Shown: one piece after another, positions 1-6,822 of the stretch
Layout of the letters: each line of letters begins with the position of its first letter
How positions within the stretch are numbered: the first letter of the stretch is position 1
Assembly (NCBI GenBank): GCA_903970145.1
Contig: CAJCHO010000122.1
Span: 1-43,643 of the forward strand
Direction: 5' to 3'
DNA from: Mycobacteriaceae bacterium
Lineage (GTDB): Bacteria > Pseudomonadota > Gammaproteobacteria > Burkholderiales > Burkholderiaceae_D
Length of the DNA stretch: 43,643 bases
The notes under the pieces: model-generated
The model's input: the letters and a program-made list of their open reading frames with translations, nothing else
Told to the model about the DNA's origin: nothing
Database searches by the model: none
Translations under genes and position numbers: made by a program

Positions 1-591
1 GCCGAGTTCGGCGACGCCTGGCACACGGCCGGCAACCTGACCAACAAGCAGAATGTGTTCGACGATTTCATTGGCGCGGCTGAATATCTCATTAAGGCCG
101 GTTACACCACGCCGGCCCACCTGGCGATCCAGGGTGGCAGCAACGGCGGCCTCTTGATGGGTGCTGTACTTACGCAAAGGCCGGAACTGTTTCGCGCGGT
201 GCACAGCGCGGTGGGCATCTACGACATGTTGCGTGTTGAACTGGATCCGAACGGCGCCTTCAATGTCACCGAGTTCGGCAGCGTCAAGGATCCGGCCCAG
301 TTTGCCGCTCTCTATGCCTACTCGCCCCTGCATCACGTCAAAGACGGTACCAATTATCCGGCCATCCTAATGACGACGGGCGACAACGATGGACGGGTCA
401 ATCCCGCCCATTCGCGCAAGATGATCGCGCGCCTGCAGGCGGCCGATCCGGCCGGACAACCGATACTGTTGCGCACCAGCGCGGCCAGTGGCCATGGCAT
501 TGGCAGCGCTCTCTCGGTGCGCGTGGATGAGGCCACTGATGTCTATGCTTTCCTGATGCAGGAACTGGGGATGGATCTGACAGCGCAGTGA
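1..591 (+). CDS. Prolyl oligopeptidase family serine peptidase (S9A), C-terminal part
   Basis: This is the last 196 residues of an alpha/beta-hydrolase peptidase that begins upstream of the window. S9A enzymes cleave short peptides after proline. The complete catalytic triad is visible: the nucleophile elbow GGSNGG (Ser codon at 139), the Asp of the NDGRV segment (codon at 388) and the His of SGHG (codon at 493). The opening residues (EFGDAWHTAG, then NKQNVFDDF) match the conserved entry to the S9A catalytic domain. The N-terminal beta-propeller and any signal peptide lie outside the window, so cellular location cannot be judged. The family call is strong; the substrate is unknown. Confidence 0.92.
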   Translation, partial: AEFGDAWHTAGNLTNKQNVFDDFIGAAEYLIKAGYTTPAHLAIQGGSNGGLLMGAVLTQRPELFRAVHSAVGIYDMLRVELDPNGAFNVTEFGSVKDPAQFAALYAYSPLHHVKDGTNYPAILMTTGDNDGRVNPAHSRKMIARLQAADPAGQPILLRTSAASGHGIGSALSVRVDEATDVYAFLMQELGMDLTAQ

Positions 592-620
592 GCCAGACGC
601 GGTGCGCGCCATGAGCCGGA

Positions 621-661
621 CCATCGGGCAAGCGAGGTAGTTCTACAGTCTTGCCCGATGG
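621..661. terminator. Hairpin downstream of the prolyl oligopeptidase gene
   Basis: A perfect 12-bp inverted repeat (CCATCGGGCAAG at 621-632, its complement at 650-661) surrounds a 17-nt loop that contains a second small dyad (GTAG/CTAC). It lies 30 bp after the peptidase stop codon, where a terminator is expected. No T-run follows on either strand, so intrinsic termination is uncertain. It could instead be a processing hairpin or an operator for the next gene. Confidence 0.5.
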
Positions 662-776
662 CCTCCGATTCGCCCAAACTACAGCCTCTAAAGGCGGATG
701 CGTGCGCGCGGCGTGCCCCGCCCCGGGGCCGGACTGGGTGGATCAGTGGCGTGCCCTCCATGGAACGGGCTGGCTG

Positions 777-2420
777 ATGGATTGGGCTGAACTCGAAAAC
801 ACGACTGCGCTGGTCATCGACGGCAGCTTCATGACGCGCCAGATCACGGTCAGCCTGCTCAACGACATCGGCGTCGGAATGGTCTTTCAGGCGCCCAAGC
901 CCGAAGACGGCCGGCGCATGATGGAAGGGCAGGTGTTTGACTTCGTCATGTGCGACTACGATTTTCCGCACAGCCTGATGACCGGCCAATCCCTCTTGGA
1001 CGATCTGCGCGCCTCCAAGCTCTTGCCCTTGTCGACCGTGTTTTTCATGGTGACCAGCGAGTCCTCCTATACGAAGGTCGCCGAGGCGGTCGAGTCGGCG
1101 CTCGATAATTACCTGCTCAAACCCTACTCGCCGAGCAGCCTGACCGAACGCATCTACGAGTGCCGGCGTCGCAAGCTCGCCCTGAAACCCCTGTTCGATG
1201 CGATGGACGTAGAAGAGTACGAGCGGGCTCTCGAGATTTGCGAGCAGCTCGTATCGGCGCGTGCGCGTTACTGGCTGTTTGCCGCCCGTGTCGGGGCTGA
1301 AGTCGCCATCAATCTTGGCAAGTGGCAGCGTGCCCAACAGCTCTATGATCTGGTCATCGAGGCCAATGCCCTACCCTGGGCGCGACTGGGAGTCGCCAAT
1401 GTCTGCGCCGCGAGTGGCGATATCAACAAGGGTCAGGGCGTGCTCGAGGCGCTGGTGGCGGACAATCCGTCCTACGTGGACGCCTATGATCTGCTCGGGC
1501 GCATGCATATTGAGCGGGGCGCGCTCGAGGAGGCGCTGGGCGCGTTTCGCCAAGCGACCTCACTGACCCCAGGCAGCCTGTCGCGCCTGCAAAAGCATGG
1601 TCAGCTGGCGTTTCTTGCGCACGAGGCCGATGAGGCCGCCCAAATGCTCGAGCGCGCCGCCGCGCTGGGACTCAACTCCAAGTTGTTTGACCCGCAGTGC
1701 CTGGTGCTGATTGCGATGCTGCGCTTTGACAAGGGCGATTCGGCGGCGCTAAAGCGCTATCGCGATCTGCTGCAGAGTCTCATCGAGCGCAATCCGAGCA
1801 ATTACCGGCTCAACCGCTTTGCCGAATTGATCGATGTGATGCGCCATCTGCTCAACAAGAAACTGTCGCAGGCGGTCGAGCGCGTGAACCGCTTTGCCGA
1901 ACGGATCGATGAGCCCGAGTTTGATTTCGAACTGGCCTGCGACTTTCTGGGAGTACTCGATCGCCTCGTTACGCTTGAAGTCGGGCTCCCCAATTATGAG
2001 CTCTGGACCCGCGCAGTGGCCACGCGCTTTTGCGTTTCGCGAACTGCCACCGAAATCCTGCTGCACTTTGGCGATGTTATCGAGGGTGAAGAGGCAATCA
2101 ACGAGGGATTCGCAACCGTCACACAGCTTGCCCAGGGGGCGATGGCGCGGGCCATCGACGGCGCGGCCAGCGAGGCCGGACGTCTGTTGGTGGTACACGC
2201 CGAGAAGACCCACAATGCGCGGATCGTCGAGCTGGCGATTCTTTTGATCAGAAAATACGAGGTCCAGTTCGAGGATGCTGCCCAGCTGCTCGAAAAGCTC
2301 GAAACAATCAGGGCAGCTTATTGCTCACTCGGAACGCGCGCGGCGCTGGGCAGCCTCGCGCCGCCTCCGGCGACCATGATCGCGCCACGCAGCATGCCGC
2401 CCGTTTCGGCCCCGGGCTAG
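777..2420 (+). CDS. Response regulator: CheY-like receiver domain fused to TPR repeats
   Basis: The protein has 547 residues. Residues 8-130 form a receiver domain with Asp60 (in MCDYD) as predicted phospho-acceptor, Thr93/Ser94 as the switch position and Lys115 (LLKPY) as the conserved lysine. Only one acidic residue of the usual pair is clear (Asp15). From about residue 140 onward the protein is helical, with TPR-like repeats around 210-330, and there is no DNA-binding or enzymatic output domain. Output is therefore probably by protein-protein contact. The reading frame is open from 651, but that start lies inside a hairpin and its first 42 residues do not look like a receiver, so ATG 777 is preferred. 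No cognate kinase gene is in the window. The C-terminal tail is Ala/Pro-rich. Confidence 0.85.
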   Translation: MDWAELENTTALVIDGSFMTRQITVSLLNDIGVGMVFQAPKPEDGRRMMEGQVFDFVMCDYDFPHSLMTGQSLLDDLRASKLLPLSTVFFMVTSESSYTKVAEAVESALDNYLLKPYSPSSLTERIYECRRRKLALKPLFDAMDVEEYERALEICEQLVSARARYWLFAARVGAEVAINLGKWQRAQQLYDLVIEANALPWARLGVANVCAASGDINKGQGVLEALVADNPSYVDAYDLLGRMHIERGALEEALGAFRQATSLTPGSLSRLQKHGQLAFLAHEADEAAQMLERAAALGLNSKLFDPQCLVLIAMLRFDKGDSAALKRYRDLLQSLIERNPSNYRLNRFAELIDVMRHLLNKKLSQAVERVNRFAERIDEPEFDFELACDFLGVLDRLVTLEVGLPNYELWTRAVATRFCVSRTATEILLHFGDVIEGEEAINEGFATVTQLAQGAMARAIDGAASEAGRLLVVHAEKTHNARIVELAILLIRKYEVQFEDAAQLLEKLETIRAAYCSLGTRAALGSLAPPPATMIAPRSMPPVSAPG

Positions 2421-3196
2421 ACCTCGAGCACAAGCCGCGGATCGAAGGCGCGATTCTCCCAGTTGATCTCGCGATAGTGCGCTACGCGCCGCAGATTCAG
2501 GGCATAACCGCGGGGATTGGCAACGATGCGCGTCGAGCGCACCCGATAGTCGAAGCTATCGTGCATGTGGCCATGGATCCACAGGTCTGCCTTGCCCATC
2601 AGGTAGTCGAGGTCGCTGGCGAAAGCGAGGTTTACCGGGTCTCCCAGATAGCGTTCATGAATCGATCCCTGGTGCGGAGCATGGTGCGTCACCACGACAG
2701 TCGGACCGGCAAATGGCTGCGCTAGGGTCTCTTCAAGAAAGCGCCGCGATTCGCGATGCATGGCGATGATATGGGAGGGTCTCAAAAGCTCTCCCAAAAA
2801 GCGTATCACGCGAAAATCGAGCACGCGCGCGGTGACCTCTGCGTCGATGTCAACCAACTCGTAGCCCGGCAGTTCGAAGTCTGTCCAGAGCGTTGCCCCG
2901 ACAAAGCGCACGCCTGCCAGAACCAGCGTGCGATTTTCCAGAAAATGTACCTGGCTCGATTGTTCGCGCAGCTGCGCCAGCGCCTCTGCGACCTCGCCGC
3001 GGTAGTGCTCGTGGTTGCCCGCCACGTAGATGACGGGTACCGGCCAGTCGCGAAAGCTGCGCAGGACGGCGCCTGCGCGATCGATGTCTCCGGCAAGCAC
3101 CAGGACATCGCTCGGAGCCGGCTCGACCACCAGTTCTCCCGGGAAGCGCTCGTGCAGGATTTCGTGGTGCAGGTCGGAGGCGATCTGGATGCGCAC
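2417..3196 (-). CDS. Calcineurin-like metallophosphoesterase
   Basis: The protein has 259 residues and carries the full dinuclear-metal signature: Asp8/His10 (SDLHHE), Asp37 (AGDID), Asn61-His62 (GNHEH), His171 (THHAPH) and the final HGHMH at 208-212. It is expected to be a cytosolic phosphatase or phosphodiesterase; the substrate cannot be read from sequence. The start is GTG at 3196, chosen because AAGGAG (plus-strand 3203-3208) lies 6 nt upstream. The stop codon overlaps that of the receiver-TPR gene: both use the same CTAG at 2417-2420. It diverges from queE. Confidence 0.85.
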   Translation of the reverse strand: MRIQIASDLHHEILHERFPGELVVEPAPSDVLVLAGDIDRAGAVLRSFRDWPVPVIYVAGNHEHYRGEVAEALAQLREQSSQVHFLENRTLVLAGVRFVGATLWTDFELPGYELVDIDAEVTARVLDFRVIRFLGELLRPSHIIAMHRESRRFLEETLAQPFAGPTVVVTHHAPHQGSIHERYLGDPVNLAFASDLDYLMGKADLWIHGHMHDSFDYRVRSTRIVANPRGYALNLRRVAHYREINWENRAFDPRLVLEV

Positions 3197-3261
3197 GCCA
3201 GGCTCCTTGTGGTCGGAGATCGTAAGGCTTGATTATTGCCCAAAGGCCCCTCGGGACGTGC

Positions 3262-3290
3262 CAATTTGGCCCGCCAACCCGGCCTATAAT
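3262..3290 (+). promoter_or_regulatory. Possible sigma-70 promoter of queE-queD
   Basis: A perfect TATAAT stands at 3285-3290, 55 bp before the queE start, in an otherwise GC-rich intergenic region. The matching -35 box is poor: no good TTGACA-like hexamer lies 16-18 bp upstream. I do not see a preQ1 riboswitch signature in the leader. Confidence 0.45.
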
Positions 3291-3344
3291 GGCAGGCTTG
3301 CCCGGCCACGTGTGCCGGAATGCCGCAATGACGGCGGAGTCGTG

Positions 3345-3977
3345 ATGGCATATCAGGTCAAGGAAGTCTTCCATACGCTTCAGGGCGAGGGCGCCAACGC
3401 CGGGCGCGCGGCCGTGTTTTGCCGCTTCGCCGGTTGCAACCTCTGGAGCGGGCGCGAGGCTGACCGTGCGAGTGCAGCATGCCGGTTTTGCGACACCGAT
3501 TTCGTGGGCACCGACGGGTCTGGCGGGGGCCGCTTCGAGTCGGCCGCAGAGTTGGCCCGGCATATCGCCTCCTTCTGGATCGGGCCGGCGAGCGAGCGCT
3601 TTGTGGTGCTTACCGGCGGTGAGCCGCTGCTGCAGGTTGATGACGCGCTCATTGCGGCCTTGCATGAGGCCGGCTTCCTGATCGCAGTCGAGACCAACGG
3701 CAGCATCGCGGCACCGGCCGGCCTCGACTGGATCTGCGTGAGTCCGAAGGCGGGAACGCCGGTCGTGCAGCGAAGCGGTAGCGAGCTCAAGGTCGTGATG
3801 CCCCAAGCCAACCTCGATCTTGGCGAGTTCGAGGACTGGAGTTTCGAGCATTTCCTGGTGCAGCCCATGGATGGACCCGAGCGCGCGCAGGCGACCCAGT
3901 TTGCGATCGACTGGTGCCTGGCGCATCCGCGCTGGCGCCTGTCCCTGCAGACGCACAAGATCATAGGCCTACGCTGA
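3345..3977 (+). CDS. queE: 7-carboxy-7-deazaguanine synthase (radical SAM)
   Basis: The protein has 210 residues. QueE converts 6-carboxy-5,6,7,8-tetrahydropterin to 7-carboxy-7-deazaguanine, the committed step to preQ0 and tRNA queuosine. The N-terminal FHTLQGEG motif is diagnostic. The cluster ligands are Cys31, Cys46 and Cys49, in the extended C-x14-C-x2-C spacing seen in some proteobacterial QueE proteins rather than the usual radical-SAM C-x3-C-x2-C. A glycine-rich SAM motif (LTGGEPLLQ) follows. ATG 3345 is chosen because the longer open frame upstream encodes unrelated sequence. The stop codon overlaps the queD start by one base (TGATG), indicating translational coupling. Confidence 0.94.
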   Translation: MAYQVKEVFHTLQGEGANAGRAAVFCRFAGCNLWSGREADRASAACRFCDTDFVGTDGSGGGRFESAAELARHIASFWIGPASERFVVLTGGEPLLQVDDALIAALHEAGFLIAVETNGSIAAPAGLDWICVSPKAGTPVVQRSGSELKVVMPQANLDLGEFEDWSFEHFLVQPMDGPERAQATQFAIDWCLAHPRWRLSLQTHKIIGLR

Positions 3978-4384
3978 TGTTCGAACTGTCGCAGCGCTTT
4001 TATTTTGAGGCCGCCCATACCCTGCAGCGCAAGGTCGAATCGGCCTCGAGCGCACGCGTGCACGGACATACCTATCTGGCCGAGGTGACGGTTGCCGGCA
4101 TCCCCGACCCCGACACCGGCATGCTGATCGACCTTGGTTTGATGCGCGCGGCGCTGCAGAATCTGCGCGGCGAGCTTGACCACCATTTCCTCGATTCCAT
4201 AGAAGACCTGGGCAGACCGACACTCGAGAACCTCGCCGCGTTGATCGCAAGACGGCTCGAGCAGCATCTGCCGGGACTGGTGCGGGTGCGTATCTGGCGC
4301 GAGCAGAGCGGTGACACCTGTGTGCTGGATGTGCCAACCTACCTGGCCTCGCTCGCAGCACCCCGACAATTGCGTCGAACCTGA
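3977..4384 (+). CDS. queD: QueD-like 6-pyruvoyl/6-carboxytetrahydropterin synthase family protein
   Basis: The protein has 135 residues. QueD makes 6-carboxytetrahydropterin from dihydroneopterin triphosphate and supplies QueE. The zinc ligands are present: His14 (FEAAH), His29 and His31 (VHGHTY). The downstream LDHHFLD segment and the Thr-Leu-Glu-Asn helix also fit the family. The catalytic cysteine, normally four residues before HGH (C-x3-HGH in E. coli QueD), is replaced by Ser25. Related cysteine-less copies with a Ser at this place exist in betaproteobacteria as far as I recall, so this may be a subfamily trait. Coupling to queE strongly supports a role in the deazaguanine pathway, but the catalytic mechanism must differ or rely on another residue. 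Confidence 0.82.
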   Translation: MFELSQRFYFEAAHTLQRKVESASSARVHGHTYLAEVTVAGIPDPDTGMLIDLGLMRAALQNLRGELDHHFLDSIEDLGRPTLENLAALIARRLEQHLPGLVRVRIWREQSGDTCVLDVPTYLASLAAPRQLRRT

Positions 4385-4393
4385 GGAGAGCAA

Positions 4394-5062
4394 GTGATCA
4401 CCGTCCACCATCTGAACAACTCGCGATCGCAGCGCGTGCTCTGGCTGCTCGAGGAAATCGGAACTCCTTACGAGATCAAGTTCTACCAGCGCAACCCGGC
4501 CACGATGCTTGCACCCCCGGAGCTGCGCGCGGTCCATCCCCTTGGCAAGTCGCCCGTGATCACCGACGGAGGGCGCACGATCGCGGAGTCCGGCGCCATC
4601 ATCGAATACCTAGTCGATAACTATGCACCCCACCTGAAACCGACCGAGGGGACTTCCGAGCGCCTGGCTTACACCTACTGGCTGCACTACGCCGAGGGCT
4701 CGGCGATGCCGCCCCTGCTGCTAAAACTGATTTTCAGTCGCATCTATCGGGCGCCGGTGCCGTGGCTGGTGCGTCCGATCGGTCGCGCTATCGCCAACGG
4801 CATGAACGCGCGCTTCATCGATCCGGCCATCAAGCTGCACCTCGACTACATGGAGAACACGCTCGCGACCAGCGAATGGTTCACCGGGGCGCAGTTCACT
4901 GCGGCCGACATCCAGATGAGCTTCCCGCTGGAGGCCGCCGCCATGCGGGGCGGCCTGAACGAAAGTCGTCCCAAGTTGATGCGCTTTCTCGAGCGCATCC
5001 ATGCGCGTCCGGCCTACATGGCGTCGCTCGCCAAAGGCGGCCTCTACGAATTGCTCGCCTGA
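4394..5062 (+). CDS. Glutathione S-transferase family protein
   Basis: The protein has 222 residues: an N-terminal thioredoxin-fold domain (about 1-80) and an all-helical C-terminal domain. The glutathione-binding signature is visible, with the cis-proline loop GKSPVITDG followed by the AESGAIIEYL helix that binds the gamma-glutamyl moiety. The catalytic Ser/Tyr region is NSRSQRVLW near residues 9-17. The start is GTG 4394, preceded by GAGGAG 6-11 nt upstream. It lies 9 bp after queD in the same direction and may be cotranscribed, although no functional link is apparent. The substrate is unknown; the protein is predicted cytosolic. Confidence 0.88.
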   Translation: MITVHHLNNSRSQRVLWLLEEIGTPYEIKFYQRNPATMLAPPELRAVHPLGKSPVITDGGRTIAESGAIIEYLVDNYAPHLKPTEGTSERLAYTYWLHYAEGSAMPPLLLKLIFSRIYRAPVPWLVRPIGRAIANGMNARFIDPAIKLHLDYMENTLATSEWFTGAQFTAADIQMSFPLEAAAMRGGLNESRPKLMRFLERIHARPAYMASLAKGGLYELLA

Positions 5063-5071
5063 GTCTGGCCA

Positions 5072-6766
5072 TCAGGGAATCACGCGTGCTACCCCGCGTG
5101 CACGCGGATCGCTGACGGCTTCGGTTCCGGCACCGGTAATCGTGATCGCCTGGATGTCGCCGCTGAAGTTCTGCATGACGATCTTGTAGCCCAGGCTCTC
5201 GAGTTCCTGACGCGTCGCATCTTCAAACGACTTACTGGGCTCGACATAGACCACGCCCGCCGGAAGCAGCTGGTGGTGAAAACGCAGGGCTGCAACGGCA
5301 TCCGTCAGACTCATGTGGAAATCATAGAAGTCGGTCATGACCTGAAAGACGGAGGTGAAGATGCGTGAGCCGCCTGGCGTACCGATGACCATCTCGAGCC
5401 GGCCATTGCGTGTCACGATGGTCGGTGTCATGGACGACAAAGGGCGCTTGCCCGGGGCGATGGCGTTCGCTTCATAACCGACAACCCCGTACATGTTCGG
5501 GGTGCCCGGTGCGATCGAGAAGTCGTCCATCTCATTGTTAAGCACAAATCCCGCGCCGTCGACCACCACGCCGGAACCAAAACTGCCATTCAGGGTGTAG
5601 GTGCACGAGACGGCGTTGCCGGCGTGATCGACGATTGAAAAATGGGTGGTCTCGGGTTTCTCGCGCTCGGGCCCGAGTCCCGGGACTATCGAAGTCGTAT
5701 CGCTCTGTTGGTCAAGATTGATTTCGGACTCGCGTCGGGCGAGGTAGGGCGGATCGATCAGGCGGGCCGTTGGCGTGTCCCAGAACTCGGGGTCTCCGAG
5801 ATATTCTGCGCGATCGGCAAACACGCGCTTCTCGATTTCCGAGATTCGATGAATGTAGATTGCCGAATTCAAGGGCACACCGGCGAAGTGGGGCGCAGCG
5901 AATTCCTTCATCTGCAGCAGCTGAGCGAGCGCGACCCCGCCGGAACTGGGTGGCGGTGCCGTGATGACCTGTGCGCCTTCCCAGCTGAACTGCAGGGGAT
6001 CACGCCAGACCGCCCGATACTGGGCGAGATCGCGTGCCGTGATCAAGCCGCCCTGAGTCATCTGCTTGACCAGGAGCTGCGCAGTCTTGCCGCGATAGAA
6101 ATCATCCGGCCCGAATTTGGCGATACGCATAAGCGTCGCGGCCAGTTCCGGCTGGCGAAACAGCTCGCCCTGCTTGACCCTGCCAAAATGGGCGACGAAA
6201 CCGGCTTGCTCGGGGCGATGCGTCAGGATATGGGCGACGCGCTGGGCGAGCTGGGCATCAACCACGAAACCATCGCGCGCCAGTGCAATGGCAGGTGCCA
6301 TGTCCTCGGCAAGCGAAAGATGGCCAAAGCGCTTTTGCGCCTGGTAGAGGCCCGCCACGGTTCCGGGAACGCCGACCGCGCGGGGGCCATTGATGCTGGC
6401 CCCGGCGACGACCGCGCCCTTGTCATCCAGATAGAGGTTGCGGGTCGCCGACAGCGGTGCGCGCTCGCGGAAATCGAGAAAATAAGCGTGCTGATCGAAC
6501 CAGAAAGTCATGAAGCCACCACCCCCGATATTGCCGGCCTCGGGATAGGTAACGGCAAGCGAGAAGGCGACCGCAACCGCGGCGTCGACGGCATTGCCCC
6601 CGCGCACGAAAATGGTCTGGGCAGTATCGACCGCAAAGCGATCCGCAGCCGCGACTGCCGCTGGCTGCGCGGTGGGGGTGGCAGCGAGAAGAGGAGCGCA
6701 GAACGCGAGCTCAAGCAGAACGAGCGCGCTGGCAGCAAGCCTGGCGCGCGCGAAGGACTTACTCAT
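5072..6766 (-). CDS. ggt: Gamma-glutamyltransferase (glutathione hydrolase), exported
   Basis: The proenzyme has 564 residues and cleaves or transfers the gamma-glutamyl group of glutathione in the periplasm. Residues 1-29 are a Sec-type signal peptide ending in an Ala-rich cleavage region. The self-processing and catalytic Thr is Thr374 in TTHFS. Arg100 in DFRERAP corresponds to the gamma-glutamyl-carboxylate-binding arginine of the E. coli enzyme. The PPPSSGG segment (271-277) and the GTPGGSRI loop of the small subunit are also present. ATG 6766 is preferred over an in-frame TTG two codons upstream. It converges with the glutathione S-transferase gene, with 9 bp between stops, a suggestive but unproven glutathione pairing. 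Confidence 0.93.
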   Translation of the reverse strand: MSKSFARARLAASALVLLELAFCAPLLAATPTAQPAAVAAADRFAVDTAQTIFVRGGNAVDAAVAVAFSLAVTYPEAGNIGGGGFMTFWFDQHAYFLDFRERAPLSATRNLYLDDKGAVVAGASINGPRAVGVPGTVAGLYQAQKRFGHLSLAEDMAPAIALARDGFVVDAQLAQRVAHILTHRPEQAGFVAHFGRVKQGELFRQPELAATLMRIAKFGPDDFYRGKTAQLLVKQMTQGGLITARDLAQYRAVWRDPLQFSWEGAQVITAPPPSSGGVALAQLLQMKEFAAPHFAGVPLNSAIYIHRISEIEKRVFADRAEYLGDPEFWDTPTARLIDPPYLARRESEINLDQQSDTTSIVPGLGPEREKPETTHFSIVDHAGNAVSCTYTLNGSFGSGVVVDGAGFVLNNEMDDFSIAPGTPNMYGVVGYEANAIAPGKRPLSSMTPTIVTRNGRLEMVIGTPGGSRIFTSVFQVMTDFYDFHMSLTDAVAALRFHHQLLPAGVVYVEPSKSFEDATRQELESLGYKIVMQNFSGDIQAITITGAGTEAVSDPRARGVARVIP

Positions 6767-6822
6767 TGGCAATCCCCGAAAAGGCTACGCCCGGCGCAAT
6801 CTGGCCCGGCGCGTGGCCAGAA

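Noticed and set aside
543-1337. 264-residue open frame on the minus strand opposite the receiver-TPR gene
   Set aside because: It is opposite a clear receiver domain and has no recognisable domain; such antisense frames are common in GC-rich DNA.
3291-3344. preQ1 riboswitch in the queE leader
   Set aside because: The leader is short and GC-rich and I could not find the conserved preQ1 aptamer elements.
2850-4537. Long minus-strand open frames (368 and 385 codons) across queE, queD and the GST gene
   Set aside because: They overlap three well-supported plus-strand genes and encode low-complexity, Arg-rich sequence without motifs.
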